Origin: an uncultured Chloroflexota bacterium
GTDB taxonomy: Bacteria; Chloroflexota; Anaerolineae; Anaerolineales; Anaerolineaceae
NCBI GenBank assembly: GCA_902791025.1
Contig: CADATZ010000020.1
Span: forward strand, 1-61,960
Length of the DNA stretch: 61,960 nucleotides
Direction of reading: 5' to 3'
A model generated the notes under the pieces. It saw nothing but the letters and a program-made list of their open reading frames with translations, had not been told where the DNA came from and searched no databases. Of this stretch, positions 50,571 to 59,605 are shown in pieces (the first letter of the stretch is position 1; every line of letters begins with the position of its first letter). The position numbers were made by a program, and so were the translations under genes.

Positions 50571-51476
50571 TTAAAATATCATGATTGCTGCTGCCAGGCA
50601 TTGTGCCACCGCAAAAGGAACCGTTCCCCAGATCAGTTCTGAGACCCGGCGGTTTTCCTTCCGTTGGAAAAGCAGCAGTCCTAAGATCATCCCGATTCCC
50701 CAAATGATGGTCGCGGCAATTGGGACCACCAGCATATTGGTCGAGGAAATTTCTTCCAAAGGCTCGCCTGTCGGGGAAAAAGAAAGCGAGATCGTTTCAT
50801 TTACTTGAAACCGCAGACCGACAAAAATATAAAGGGAGATGAGGATGATCAGCGAAAAAATCAAAGAATAACGCCCTGGTTTGTCCTGCCAGGCTTCCAG
50901 CAGCCAGCTGCCCGGACGGGTCGAAGTCCATTCGACATTCGTGAGAGCGCCCATTTGCAGGATCCGCTCGAACCCGTTCAGAAATGCGGTGGGATTTTGC
51001 GGAGAAATCGCATAAATACTGCGGGGCGTTCCCACAAACAGCATCGTACTCGTGTCCGATGCTAAAAACTCAAAAGTAAGATGCTCATCCACTGTTACGG
51101 TCCCGAGATAAGCACCGGGCATTGGCAGCACGGACCAGGGGACATCTTCCGTCATTTCCTGCGGAGAGCGGATCCACTCGATAGCATTCAGCGGTATCAC
51201 CTCATTCCGCAGGCCCCATTGAATATGCAGTCCGTCCCGTTCCAGACTGTAGGACGAAAACAAAAGACTGTATAACCGATACAGCAGAAAGACCAGCGGT
51301 ACAGCGATCAGCAGCAATGCGATTAAGAGCAGGAAAAACTGCAGTCCGACATCCGTAACATAAAAATGGCGCAGCAAAAAAATTTCCAACGCAATCAAAC
51401 CCGCGCAGAGCGGAACGAGAAACAAAATGCCCTTTCCGCGGGATGGCGCATAGGTGAAAGAAGGTTTTTTTGCCAT
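50571..51476 (-). CDS. PH-domain-like (bPH) membrane protein
   Basis: A 301-residue protein with two membrane helices near the N-terminus (about 18-35 and 42-68), a beta-rich domain containing YSLERDGLHIQWGLRNEVIPLNAIEWIRSP (a bacterial PH-like core, about 74-160), and two C-terminal helices. Family members are membrane-anchored and of unknown role. The stop is 75 bp from the end of the spacer repeats. The gene lies 18 bp downstream of the DegT gene on the same strand. Confidence 0.75.
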   Translation of the reverse strand: MAKKPSFTYAPSRGKGILFLVPLCAGLIALEIFLLRHFYVTDVGLQFFLLLIALLLIAVPLVFLLYRLYSLLFSSYSLERDGLHIQWGLRNEVIPLNAIEWIRSPQEMTEDVPWSVLPMPGAYLGTVTVDEHLTFEFLASDTSTMLFVGTPRSIYAISPQNPTAFLNGFERILQMGALTNVEWTSTRPGSWLLEAWQDKPGRYSLIFSLIILISLYIFVGLRFQVNETISLSFSPTGEPLEEISSTNMLVVPIAATIIWGIGMILGLLLFQRKENRRVSELIWGTVPFAVAQCLAAAIMIF

Positions 51477-51494
51477 CTTGATCGTTCAAAAAAA

Positions 51495-52676
51495 TCAGAA
51501 AACCTGACGCAATGCAGCTCCGACGGCTGCGATTTGTTCCCGGGTGATCATTCCGGAGAAAGGAATCGCGAGCCCCCGGCGGCCCAGATCCTCCGTAACA
51601 GGGAATCGGCCCGGTTCATAGCCGAATCTTTCCTGCATATAGGGCTGTAGGTGGATCGGGGAGAAGTAAGGCCTTACCGGGATGCCAAGTGCTTTGAGTT
51701 TTTGGCTGACTTCATCGCGTCTCTCGGCGTCTTTCACCCGGATGACATAAACGAACCAGCTGTCGCGGGTCGTTGTGGCCGCAGTGTGAGGAAGCTCGAT
51801 TTCATCAATATCGCTCAGTTCCTCCCGATACCATTCGGCAGCCTGATTGCGTTTGCGAATCAGCTCATCGATGCGGCTCATTTGCACGGTACCGAGCGCT
51901 GCACTCATTTCGTCCATGCGGTAATTAAAGCCGAGGTAGGTATGAGCCAGCCAGGTGTCGCCTTCAGCCCGCCCCTGATTGCGTTGGGAGCGGATGATGG
52001 CGGCAGCCTTGTCATCGTTGGTTACCACCAAACCGCCTTCGGCTGTGGTGATCTGTTTGTTGGGATAAAAGGCAAAGACCCCCATATCGCCCAGCAGTCC
52101 GGCGGGACGGCCTTTGTACATGGCGCCGAGCGCCTCACAGGAGTCCTCGATGACCGGAAGTTCATAAGGTTTCGCGGCTGCGTTGATGGCGTCAAAATCC
52201 GCGGGCTGACCAAAAACGTCAACGGCCAGGATTCCCTTCAGTTTCCCGCCATTGTCACCTTTTGGCGGGAGCCATTTGGCAGCTGCAGCTTCAGAGCTGT
52301 TCAGGTCTTCCACAGCTGCTTTGAGCTGTACGGTATCGATGTTGCCGGTCAGCGGTTCCGCGTCTACAAAAATCGGTGTGATCCGTTCGTATAAAAGAAC
52401 ATTTGTTGAAGAAACAAAGGAAAAGGGTGTAGTGATCACGCGGTCCCCGTCGCTCCAGCCGGCTGCACGTACACACAGGTGCAACCCTGCGGTTCCTGAG
52501 TTCACGGCGATGGCATGTTTCGCTCCGGTGAAATCCCGGAAGGACTGTTCAAAGGACTGAACATAAGGACCCATGCTCAGGTAATTTGTCGACATGACTT
52601 TGGCAACAGCTTCCCGTTCTTTATCGGTGATGTCCGGTAAAGACATCGGCACACTGATTTTCTGTAAATAATCCAT
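51495..52676 (-). CDS. DegT/DnrJ/EryC1/StrS family aminotransferase
   Basis: A 393-residue PLP enzyme that aminates nucleotide-linked keto-sugars. Cofactor motifs: AVNSGTAGLHL (phosphate cup), ILAVDVFGQPADFDAI, EDSCEALGAMYKG, and the Schiff-base lysine in FAFYPNKQITTAEGG. The C-terminus has the family VRPYFSPIHLQPYMQERFG. With the NeuD-like acetyltransferase nearby, it would produce an N-acetylated amino sugar for the glycan. Confidence 0.95.
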   Translation of the reverse strand: MDYLQKISVPMSLPDITDKEREAVAKVMSTNYLSMGPYVQSFEQSFRDFTGAKHAIAVNSGTAGLHLCVRAAGWSDGDRVITTPFSFVSSTNVLLYERITPIFVDAEPLTGNIDTVQLKAAVEDLNSSEAAAAKWLPPKGDNGGKLKGILAVDVFGQPADFDAINAAAKPYELPVIEDSCEALGAMYKGRPAGLLGDMGVFAFYPNKQITTAEGGLVVTNDDKAAAIIRSQRNQGRAEGDTWLAHTYLGFNYRMDEMSAALGTVQMSRIDELIRKRNQAAEWYREELSDIDEIELPHTAATTTRDSWFVYVIRVKDAERRDEVSQKLKALGIPVRPYFSPIHLQPYMQERFGYEPGRFPVTEDLGRRGLAIPFSGMITREQIAAVGAALRQVF

Positions 52677-52710
52677 TTTCTATCCCCTATTTTTTATTCT
52701 TACTTCATTA

Positions 52711-52797
52711 CTGTTCAGAGCTTGAAAGCCGCACATGGGGACAGGCACGCCAGTGCGGGCTGCGCCGCACAGGATGCCAGTCCCCAAAGTGCTTCAT
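52711..52797 (+). repeat. Palindromic repeat element, copy 12
   Basis: CTGTTCAG (52711-52718) is followed by GCACATGGGGACAGGCACGC, the stem CAGTGCGGGCTGCGCCGCAC, and GATGCCAGTCCCCAAAGTGC. It separates the DegT and bactofilin genes. Confidence 0.9.
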
Positions 52798-52818
52798 TCT
52801 TCATTCATCATTCTTCAC

Positions 52819-53295
52819 TCATCTGAAATAGCCTGGCTGCTGGGAAATTGGAGGCTGCTGCTGCGGATTGGGCATCATTCCGTCGGTCTGCTGTTCAATG
52901 ACGACCTTTTCTTCCATGCGCACCTGTCCCCGCAGGAAAGCTCCGTCCTCTGTGGAAAAGCTGATGACGCTCACATCGCCCCAGACACGTCCTGTTGAGC
53001 GGATCTCGAGCTTCTCCGCGGTGATATTTCCGCGGACTGTTCCTTCGACAACGATGGTATTTGCCCTCATGTTCATGCAGGTCACACGGCCGGTTTCACC
53101 TACCACGATCATACCGCGGATCTGCATGTCGCCTTCGAAGGTTCCTTCGATGCGTACACCGCCGGCACCACGCAGACTGCCGCGCCAGTTGATCCCCGGG
53201 CCAAGGACTGAGGTAACGCGTTCAATAGCGGCAGCACCGGTCTGTCCGGATGAGTTGTTATTGTTATTATTGTTGTTATTCTGCCGCCTGAACAT
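52819..53295 (-). CDS. Bactofilin (polymer-forming cytoskeletal protein)
   Basis: A 158-residue protein. After a nine-asparagine tract (about 6-14), the core 25-120 is a right-handed beta-helix with regular hexapeptide-like turns: GAGGVRIEGTFEGDMQIRG, GETGRVTCMNMRANTIVVEG, GNITAEKLEIRSTGRVWGDV. Bactofilins form filaments on the inner membrane that localise wall- or polymer-synthesis proteins. Its place inside a glycan island fits such a scaffold role. The C-terminal 30 residues are glutamine- and proline-rich. Confidence 0.9.
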   Translation of the reverse strand: MFRRQNNNNNNNNNSSGQTGAAAIERVTSVLGPGINWRGSLRGAGGVRIEGTFEGDMQIRGMIVVGETGRVTCMNMRANTIVVEGTVRGNITAEKLEIRSTGRVWGDVSVISFSTEDGAFLRGQVRMEEKVVIEQQTDGMMPNPQQQPPISQQPGYFR

Positions 53296-53314
53296 GATTC
53301 ACTCTCAGTTATGC

Positions 53315-54001
53315 TTATGCGATTTTTCTGTATTGCGGATTTGACGGGAGCTGTCTGGTCTTTCCGGAAACGGGAGGCCACACGGTCCCCGCGTAGACTC
53401 TGCCGCCGGCCGGAACGTCAGCCTTAACCACGGCACTGTTGCCGACACGGGCTTCACTGCCGACTTTCACGCCCAAGTTGATGGTGGCACCCATGCCGAT
53501 CTGGGCAAAATCCTCGATTGTAACCTCTCCGGCAAGCATTGCGCCCGGAGAGAGGTTTACACATTTACCGATTTTCCCATCGTGGGAGATGATCACCCCG
53601 GCATTGATGAGCGTGCCGAAGTCAACAGTGCTTTCGGAGCTGATGTAGCTTTGTGCCAGCACCTGGATCCCGTCTGCAAGGGTCACGGTATCTTCGACAA
53701 AGGCTGTGGGATGAATGAGTGTAGGAAAATGGAAATCAAGCTCCCGCAGGTGGCGGAAGATATTCCAGCGGATGGTGTAATTCCCGATCCCGCCGACCGC
53801 GTTGACCACATTTTCAATTCCCTGCGAGCGCAGTTCCGGCAGCATTTCAGCTGTTCCCAATACTTTTACGCCGGAAACAAGTGTTCCCGCCGCGACACCG
53901 TCGTCGATAATTCCGGTAATCTCCCAATCAAGCAATCTCAGCAGGGAAATCACCGTTTTCGCGTGTCCCCCTGCTCCGTAAATAAAAATCCTTTTCCGCA
54001 T
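53315..54001 (-). CDS. NeuD/PglD-like sugar O- or N-acyltransferase
   Basis: A 228-residue protein. The N-terminal part is a Rossmann-like substrate domain (IFIYGAGGHAKTVISLL, then GIIDDG). The C-terminal part is a left-handed beta-helix of hexapeptide repeats (INAGVIISHDGKIGKCVNLS, GAMLAGEVTIEDFAQIGMGA) with the catalytic histidine in the VIISHDG turn. It should acetylate the amino sugar made by the DegT enzyme or O-acetylate a sialic-acid-like sugar. It is separated from the bactofilin gene by 19 bp. Confidence 0.92.
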   Translation of the reverse strand: MRKRIFIYGAGGHAKTVISLLRLLDWEITGIIDDGVAAGTLVSGVKVLGTAEMLPELRSQGIENVVNAVGGIGNYTIRWNIFRHLRELDFHFPTLIHPTAFVEDTVTLADGIQVLAQSYISSESTVDFGTLINAGVIISHDGKIGKCVNLSPGAMLAGEVTIEDFAQIGMGATINLGVKVGSEARVGNSAVVKADVPAGGRVYAGTVWPPVSGKTRQLPSNPQYRKIA

Positions 54002-54217
54002 ATATATATTTTAGTCCAAAACCGGAAAACCGTGGTAAATTCAGGCTCAGAAAACAAAAAAAGGATGGAATTTTGATGCTCAATAGGGAATTTACTGAAA
54101 AGCATTTTGATGAGTGATAGTATAATATGTGAGAGGAAGTTTCTGATTCTGGATCAGTAAAAGTTTTTTCACAGTCACCTTTTTTATTTTTGTGTAAATT
54201 TTGTAATGGAGAAACTT

Positions 54218-55405
54218 ATGAAAAAATACGCGTTTATTCTGTATCTTGTGTTGGTTGTGCTGATGTGCAGCGCTGTTGTCGTTTCTGCTCAGACGAGTGA
54301 GGAGGAATTACTGAAAAAATACCAGGCGGAGGTTCAGCAGCCGGATAGTGAGATCATGTTTGAGAGTGAGTCCTATATCACGCTTGATACGAAAGGCAAA
54401 AAGATCTGGCGTGCTCCTTTTGCCGGAATCGCCGAGTTCAAAGTGCCTGATGAGTGGATCAATGCAAAGGGAGGCATCCGTGCGATCAACGGAACTGAAC
54501 TTGAAGAAGGTAAAGGAATCGTGGAACTGGGCGTCAATTACATCGTTTCTGATGAACCGGCCTATCATCAGCTTACAAAACTCATCAATGAAGCATGGGA
54601 CGGCGAAAATGATTATGATCCGGATGAGCTTTATGACAAATGGGGCAGCCTGCTTACCAATCTTTTCACCATCTATGGCATCAGTGAAAATCGTGACGAG
54701 GCAGGGCTGAAAACCGCACTGAAGGATTTGTATGTGGAGATGGGATATGATGCGGAAACAGCTCAGGCTGTCATTGACCAGATGAGCCTTATCAAGTTGG
54801 GCAGTGCAGGGGATTTTAATTTCTTCCTCTCGCAAAACAGCGATGAAGACCGCAGCGCCCTTGAGAATGCGGACGAAGATTATATCAAGGAGTTTGAAGC
54901 CTTTTCTTCCGATCCCGGCAAATATGCTCCGAATTTCACCTTTGCCCGTCCCATGGGACTGACAGAAATCGTGGAAGCGGGGACGGGGATTTCATTCAAA
55001 ACCAAAGATATCGAAGGCAATGAAGTCGATACCGCTGATCTTTTCGGTTCGCATAAAGTGACGATGGTCAACATCTGGTCAACCACGTGCGGTTTCTGCA
55101 TCGGTGAGCTGCCGGAGCTGATAAAAATGAACAAGGATTTTGAAGCAAAGGGAGCGCAGATCGTGGGTCTTGTCTATGACGCCACGGATGATTACACCAC
55201 AGAGGAAGCGAAGGATATTGTTGATGATCTGGGCGTCGATTATACAACGTTGATGCCGACAGATGAAATCAAGGAGCTCTTCAAGGTTCAGGCCTTCCCC
55301 TGCACTTATTTTGTCAATGAGAAAGGCGAGATCCTCGGCGAACCCATCTTTGGTGCCGCTCTGAGCGAATTCCCGGCTATGGTTGATAAATATTTGGCAG
55401 AATAA
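54218..55405 (+). CDS. Secreted TlpA-like thioredoxin-fold protein
   Basis: A 395-residue protein. The signal peptide (residues 1-25, ending VVVSA-Q) exports it. Residues 30-230 are an acidic helical domain without a recognised family. Residues 240-395 are a TlpA/AlkA-type thioredoxin domain: PMGLTEIVEAGTGISFKTKD, NIWSTTCGFCIGELPEL with the redox pair C291-C294, and QAFPCTYFVNEKGEIL with the cis-proline region. It reduces or isomerises disulfides outside the membrane. I chose ATG 54218 because GGAG stands 7 nt upstream; the earlier ATG lacks a site. A TATAAT box lies at about 54119-54126. Confidence 0.88.
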   Translation: MKKYAFILYLVLVVLMCSAVVVSAQTSEEELLKKYQAEVQQPDSEIMFESESYITLDTKGKKIWRAPFAGIAEFKVPDEWINAKGGIRAINGTELEEGKGIVELGVNYIVSDEPAYHQLTKLINEAWDGENDYDPDELYDKWGSLLTNLFTIYGISENRDEAGLKTALKDLYVEMGYDAETAQAVIDQMSLIKLGSAGDFNFFLSQNSDEDRSALENADEDYIKEFEAFSSDPGKYAPNFTFARPMGLTEIVEAGTGISFKTKDIEGNEVDTADLFGSHKVTMVNIWSTTCGFCIGELPELIKMNKDFEAKGAQIVGLVYDATDDYTTEEAKDIVDDLGVDYTTLMPTDEIKELFKVQAFPCTYFVNEKGEILGEPIFGAALSEFPAMVDKYLAE

Positions 55406-55439
55406 GAAATTTGAAAAAATTTATTGGGTAACAAGGGAG

Positions 55440-55720
55440 AGTTAGCCGCGGAATTGTGGATAACTCTCCTTTTTCTGTGGATAAGTTTGTGGATAAATTG
55501 ATGTGCTGCTGTGGATAAGCTTAAAATTTCTGTTGATAATTCTTAAAAACTTGTTGATAAAATTGTTGATATCCTGTTGATAAAACTTAATATTAGTTCA
55601 TAAATAGATTTGTCAATAATTTATAGATAAAATCCCTATTCTGAAATTTATTTAAGATAGGATAATCTTGAGAAGAACCTTTAAGATATCTAAATCTTAA
55701 TAAATTATTTTATTCTTATT
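55440..55720. other. Candidate replication origin: DnaA-box cluster with AT-rich flank
   Basis: Four perfect TGTGGATAA boxes (55455, 55476, 55488, 55510) and three TGTTGATAA boxes (55531, 55552, 55575), with one TGTTGATAT (55564) and one TGTCAATAA (55611), all in one orientation, occupy 165 bp. TTATCCACA is the bacterial DnaA box, and the TTATCAACA form is a common weaker variant. A 140-bp strongly AT-rich stretch follows (about 55583-55720), as expected of a duplex-unwinding element. This is in the 551-bp gap, among the largest in the window. dnaA is not adjacent, so a titration locus remains an alternative. Confidence 0.65.
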
Positions 55721-55866
55721 GGATATTGTCCACGGGACTGCTGCCGTCAGGTGGCTGTCCCGATAAAATCCTGAAGTGACAGGGAAAAGGAACCGTACCA
55801 TTTCTGTGCCTCCTTGTAATAAAGATATTACATTAGCTGAAAAGAATGGTTACAAACGTCAATTAT

Positions 55867-55879
55867 ATTGTCAGACAAT
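55867..55879. promoter_or_regulatory. ATTGTC-A-GACAAT palindrome upstream of the dehydrogenase
   Basis: A perfect 6+1+6 palindrome 78 bp before the dehydrogenase start, followed 6 bp later by TACAAT, a possible -10 box. Such a site suits a GntR- or FadR-type regulator. The regulator is not encoded in the window. Confidence 0.4.
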
Positions 55880-55956
55880 TAAGGGTACAATCAAAAATAT
55901 AGGCAAAACTGCCGTTTGGTTTAATTAACGGCTGCTCAACAACCAGGGAGGAATAA

Positions 55957-57243
55957 ATGTCTGTAAACAACGCTTATGAAATCGCTCAGCAGGAATTTGA
56001 CCATGTTGCTGATATGCTTGATCTGGATGAGGAGGCACGCACTTTTCTGCGCGACCCGAAGAAGGAATATCATGTCCGGATCCCTGTGCGGATGGATGAT
56101 GGGTCATTGAAGATTTTTGACGGCTATCGTGTACAGCACAATGACGCGTTGGGACCGAACAAAGGTGGGCTGCGCTTTGCGGCGAATGAAACGCTCGATA
56201 CTGTGCGAATGCTCGCGATGAAAATGACCTGGAAATGCTCCGTCGCCAATATCCCGCTCGGCGGCGGCAAAGGCGGTGTGGTGGTTGACCCGCGTGACCT
56301 CTCGGTTGGTGAACGCGAACGCCTGGTCCGTGCATATGTCCGCGCGCTCTTCCCGGCTTTCGGTCCCCGCAATGATGTTCCGGCGCCGGACATGGGTACC
56401 AATGCGCAGGATATGTGCTGGTTCATGGATGAATATTCCATGCTGGGAGGCCGGTATATCCCGGGTGTTGTCACGGGGAAACCGGTTGGCGGCGGCGGTT
56501 CGCTTGGCCGTAATGAAGCTACCGGTCTGGGTGTGATCATCTGTGTCCGTGAAGCGATGAAACAACTGGGGATCGATTCCACAAAGACAACGGCGGCAAT
56601 TCAGGGCTTCGGCAATGTGGCACAATACGCGGCGATTCATTTTATAAAAATGCTTGGCGGCAAGGTGAAGTGCGTTTCCTGCTGGAACCGCGATGAAAAG
56701 AAATCCTTCACTTTCCTCAAGGAAGACGGTATCGATCCGTATTTCCTGATGAGCATCACCGATGCCTACGGAACGGTTTCCAACGAAAAGGCAGCAGAAG
56801 CTGGTTATCAGGTGCTGGACGGTGGAGAATGGATCAAACAGGATGTGGATGTCCTGATCCCGGCAGCGCTGGAAAAGCAAATCACCGGAGAGAATGTGGG
56901 CTTCATCAGCAAGAACGTGAAGATCCTGGCTGAAGCGGCTAACGGTCCGACAACTCTGGAAGCGGATGCGGCCCTGCGGGAACGCGGTATGTTTGTCATC
57001 CCGGACTTCCTTTGCAATGCCGGCGGCGTGACCTGCTCCTACTTTGAAGAAGTACAGAACGACCAGAACTACTACTGGTCCGTGGAAGAAGTCCTGCAGA
57101 AGCTGGACTATAAGATGTCCACCGCGTTCAACTCGGTCTACGAAATGTCAGTCGAAAAGAAAGCCTACATGCGTGACGCTGCCTACATGGTTTCCATCAA
57201 GCGCGTTGCCGACGCCATGCGCTTCAGAGGGTGGATAAAATAG
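55957..57243 (+). CDS. Glu/Leu/Phe/Val dehydrogenase (glutamate dehydrogenase type)
   Basis: A 428-residue dehydrogenase. The N-terminal catalytic domain has VRIPVRMDDGSLKIFDGYR, KMTWKCSVANIPLGGGKGGV with the catalytic lysine, and PAPDMGTNAQ. The Rossmann domain begins TAAIQGFGNVAQYAA, and NAGGVTCSYFEEVQN is the conserved C-terminal block. It reversibly deaminates an amino acid (most probably glutamate) to the 2-oxo acid, producing NADH. AGGGAGGAA precedes the ATG. With the following aminotransferase and carbamate kinase it forms an amino-acid-degradation cluster. Confidence 0.94.
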   Translation: MSVNNAYEIAQQEFDHVADMLDLDEEARTFLRDPKKEYHVRIPVRMDDGSLKIFDGYRVQHNDALGPNKGGLRFAANETLDTVRMLAMKMTWKCSVANIPLGGGKGGVVVDPRDLSVGERERLVRAYVRALFPAFGPRNDVPAPDMGTNAQDMCWFMDEYSMLGGRYIPGVVTGKPVGGGGSLGRNEATGLGVIICVREAMKQLGIDSTKTTAAIQGFGNVAQYAAIHFIKMLGGKVKCVSCWNRDEKKSFTFLKEDGIDPYFLMSITDAYGTVSNEKAAEAGYQVLDGGEWIKQDVDVLIPAALEKQITGENVGFISKNVKILAEAANGPTTLEADAALRERGMFVIPDFLCNAGGVTCSYFEEVQNDQNYYWSVEEVLQKLDYKMSTAFNSVYEMSVEKKAYMRDAAYMVSIKRVADAMRFRGWIK

Positions 57244-57396
57244 GGAATAGGATTTAGAATATAGGGGTTAGTGTTTTTACCTATCCCTTGATCCTTGCTC
57301 CTGACTGCTGTTTTTTTGTCACGCAATGGGCTTCTGACAGGGAAAGAAAATTTATAATAGGGGATATATTCTTTAGAGACAGGCAGGTATTTTTAT

Positions 57397-58467
57397 ATGA
57401 TAGCTATGACTCGTGGGGTTCCGGCTCCGGAATCCTTTCCAATTGATGAAATTATCCCCGCATTTGAAAAGGCAATGCGGGAAGACGGACGCAAAGCGCT
57501 TGGCTATGTCGCGTCTCCCGGTTACATGCCCCTGATTGAGCTCATTGCGAAGCGAGAAGGTGTTACGCCGGAACATATCCTGATCGGCAACAGTTCCCTG
57601 GAATTCATCCAGTTCATCACCATGACGGAAGCCGAACCCGGTGACCGCGTATTTGCGGAATCTCCGTCCTATGATCGTGTCAACCTTCTTTTCAAACGCC
57701 GCGGACTGAACGCGGTGGGTATTCCGCTGGAAATCGACGGCGTGGACATGAATGTCTTCGAGGATGAGCTGAAAAAAGGCGCACCGAAGTTCTTCTATAC
57801 CGTGGATGACTTCCAGAACCCGATGGGTGTCACGGTTTCCGTGGAAAAGCGGAAAAAGATCGTTGAACTGGCTCAGAAATACAACTTCATGATCCTGGAA
57901 GATGTCCCGTATCGCGAATTGCGTTACAGCGGCGAAGATCTCCCGACCATGTACTCCATGGATCCGGAACATGTGGTGAAGATGAGTTCCTTCTCCAAGA
58001 CCCTGGCTCCCGGGATGCGTCTGGGCTATCTCAACGGTCCGGCTGATTTCATCGCCCGTGTCAAGACCTGGGCCGGCAACACTTATATTGGCCCGGTCAG
58101 TCCCACACAGGCACTGCTGTATCAATTTATGAAGATGGGTTACTATGAACCCAATCTGGTGAAACTCAAGAATCTCTACCGTCCCCGCATGGAAAAGGCG
58201 ATTGAGATTTTGGAAAAAGAACTTCCGAATGCGGTATTTCCGCGTCCGGAAGGCGGATTCTTTATCGGTGTCACCCTTCCTGAGGGAAATGACATGGCCA
58301 CATTGATCCCCGCGGCAAAAGAAGCCGGGGTGCTGATCACGGATGGCCGTGGCTTTTATCTGACCCCGGAAGATGGGAAGCGCTTCCTGCGTGTTCCGTT
58401 CTGCGGCCTGACACCGGAGGAAATGGAAGCGGCATTCGGTTTGCTGCTGCCGCTGATCAAAAAATAG
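57397..58467 (+). CDS. PLP-dependent aminotransferase (2-aminoadipate/aromatic type)
   Basis: A 356-residue fold-type I aminotransferase of the group related to LysN and to the C-terminal half of MocR regulators. The start MIAMTRGVPAPESFP is family-typical. The cofactor site has NSSLEFIQ, YTVDDFQNPMGVT, and the Schiff-base lysine in MSSFSKTLAPGMRLGY. It transfers an amino group to 2-oxoglutarate, which the dehydrogenase upstream can regenerate. The leader contains GGGGTTAG-type spacer repeats (57243-57290). Confidence 0.92.
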   Translation: MIAMTRGVPAPESFPIDEIIPAFEKAMREDGRKALGYVASPGYMPLIELIAKREGVTPEHILIGNSSLEFIQFITMTEAEPGDRVFAESPSYDRVNLLFKRRGLNAVGIPLEIDGVDMNVFEDELKKGAPKFFYTVDDFQNPMGVTVSVEKRKKIVELAQKYNFMILEDVPYRELRYSGEDLPTMYSMDPEHVVKMSSFSKTLAPGMRLGYLNGPADFIARVKTWAGNTYIGPVSPTQALLYQFMKMGYYEPNLVKLKNLYRPRMEKAIEILEKELPNAVFPRPEGGFFIGVTLPEGNDMATLIPAAKEAGVLITDGRGFYLTPEDGKRFLRVPFCGLTPEEMEAAFGLLLPLIKK

Positions 58468-58545
58468 TCTTTAGTTGGTAGTTGTTGGTTGGCAGTTTTT
58501 ACTGCAGCCTTTAAATGACAACTGCCAACTGCCAACTTTACAGGT
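58468..58545. repeat. AACTGCCAACTGCC spacer repeats in inverted arrangement
   Basis: AGTTGGTAGTTGTTGGTTGGCAGTT on one side and GACAACTGCCAACTGCCAAC on the other flank a unique 25-bp core, between two genes on the same strand. The spacing is like that between holA and the DUF6391 gene, with a different motif. Confidence 0.65.
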
Positions 58546-58557
58546 ATGAGGTAAATT

Positions 58558-59511
58558 ATGTCAAAAAAGGTTGCAGTTATCGCGATCGGTGGGAATTCAT
58601 TGATCAAAGACAAAGCGCATCAGTCCGTTCAGGAGCAATATTTTGCTGCTGACGAAACCGCGAAGCATATCGTTGAAATGATCAAAGAGGGTTGGGATGT
58701 GGTCATCGGTCATGGCAACGGTCCGCAGGTCGGGTTCCTGCTTCAGAAGGCGGAAATCGCTGAAAAGGTGGCAAACCTTGCCATGGCGCCGCTGGAAGTC
58801 TGCGGCGCTCAGAGCCAGGGACAGATTGGTTATCAGCTGGTTCAGTGTCTTCAGAATGAGATGAAAAGAGCCGGCGTAAACAAAGCAGCGGCCTGCGTGA
58901 TCGAGCAGACAGTTGTCAGCAAGGAAGACCCTGCGTTCCAGAATCCTTCCAAGCCGATTGGCGGGTTCATGACCGAGGAAGAAGCAAAGATCAAGGAACG
59001 GGATCTGGGTTGGAACGTGGTGGAAGATGCCGGACGCGGCTGGCGCCGTGTTGTTCCTTCTCCTCTGCCGCAGCGGATCGTAGAGCTGGATGCCATCAAG
59101 GCATTGATCGATGCCGGGATCATTGTGGTCTCCATCGGCGGCGGCGGTATCCCGGTCGTAGAACGGGAAGATGGTACGCTTGAAGGTATCGCGGCTGTTA
59201 TCGACAAGGATTTCGGCAACAGTTTGCTTGCGCAGAACCTGAACGCGGATATGCTGGTGATTTCCACCGCGGTGGAAAAAGTTGCCATCAATTTCGGAAA
59301 ACCGGAGCAGCAGTGGCTGGATCATATGACGCTTGCGGAAGCGAAGCAATATATGGAAGAGGGTGTCCACTTCAAGAAGGGCTCCATGGCCCCGAAGATC
59401 CAGGCGATCATTAATTTCCTGGAGGCCGGCGGCAAGGAGGCCATCATCACCAATCCGGAAAACATCCTCCGCGCCATCCACGGCGAGACCGGCACCCGGA
59501 TCACGAAGTAA
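58558..59511 (+). CDS. arcC: Carbamate kinase
   Basis: A 317-residue amino-acid-kinase-fold enzyme making ATP from carbamoyl phosphate and ADP. Signatures: VAVIAIGGNSLIKD, GHGNGPQVGFLL, GGFMTEEEAK, RRVVPSPLPQRIVE, VSIGGGGIPVVE and the terminal FKKGSMAPKIQA. GAGG lies before the ATG. No ornithine carbamoyltransferase or arginine deiminase is in the window, so the carbamoyl donor pathway must lie elsewhere. A palindromic element follows 10 bp after the stop. Confidence 0.95.
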   Translation: MSKKVAVIAIGGNSLIKDKAHQSVQEQYFAADETAKHIVEMIKEGWDVVIGHGNGPQVGFLLQKAEIAEKVANLAMAPLEVCGAQSQGQIGYQLVQCLQNEMKRAGVNKAAACVIEQTVVSKEDPAFQNPSKPIGGFMTEEEAKIKERDLGWNVVEDAGRGWRRVVPSPLPQRIVELDAIKALIDAGIIVVSIGGGGIPVVEREDGTLEGIAAVIDKDFGNSLLAQNLNADMLVISTAVEKVAINFGKPEQQWLDHMTLAEAKQYMEEGVHFKKGSMAPKIQAIINFLEAGGKEAIITNPENILRAIHGETGTRITK

Positions 59512-59522
59512 AAATCAATGAG

Positions 59523-59586
59523 ACAAGGGGACAGGCACGCTTGTGCGGGCGGAGCCGCACAAGATGCCAGTCCCCATGTGCTTCGT
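59523..59586 (+). repeat. Palindromic repeat element, copy 13
   Basis: ACAAGGGGACAGGCACGC, the stem TTGTGCGGGCGGAGCCGCACAA, then GATGCCAGTCCCCATGTGC. It lies between convergent genes. Confidence 0.9.
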
Positions 59587-59605
59587 GAATCGAAATGCTG
59601 TGATT

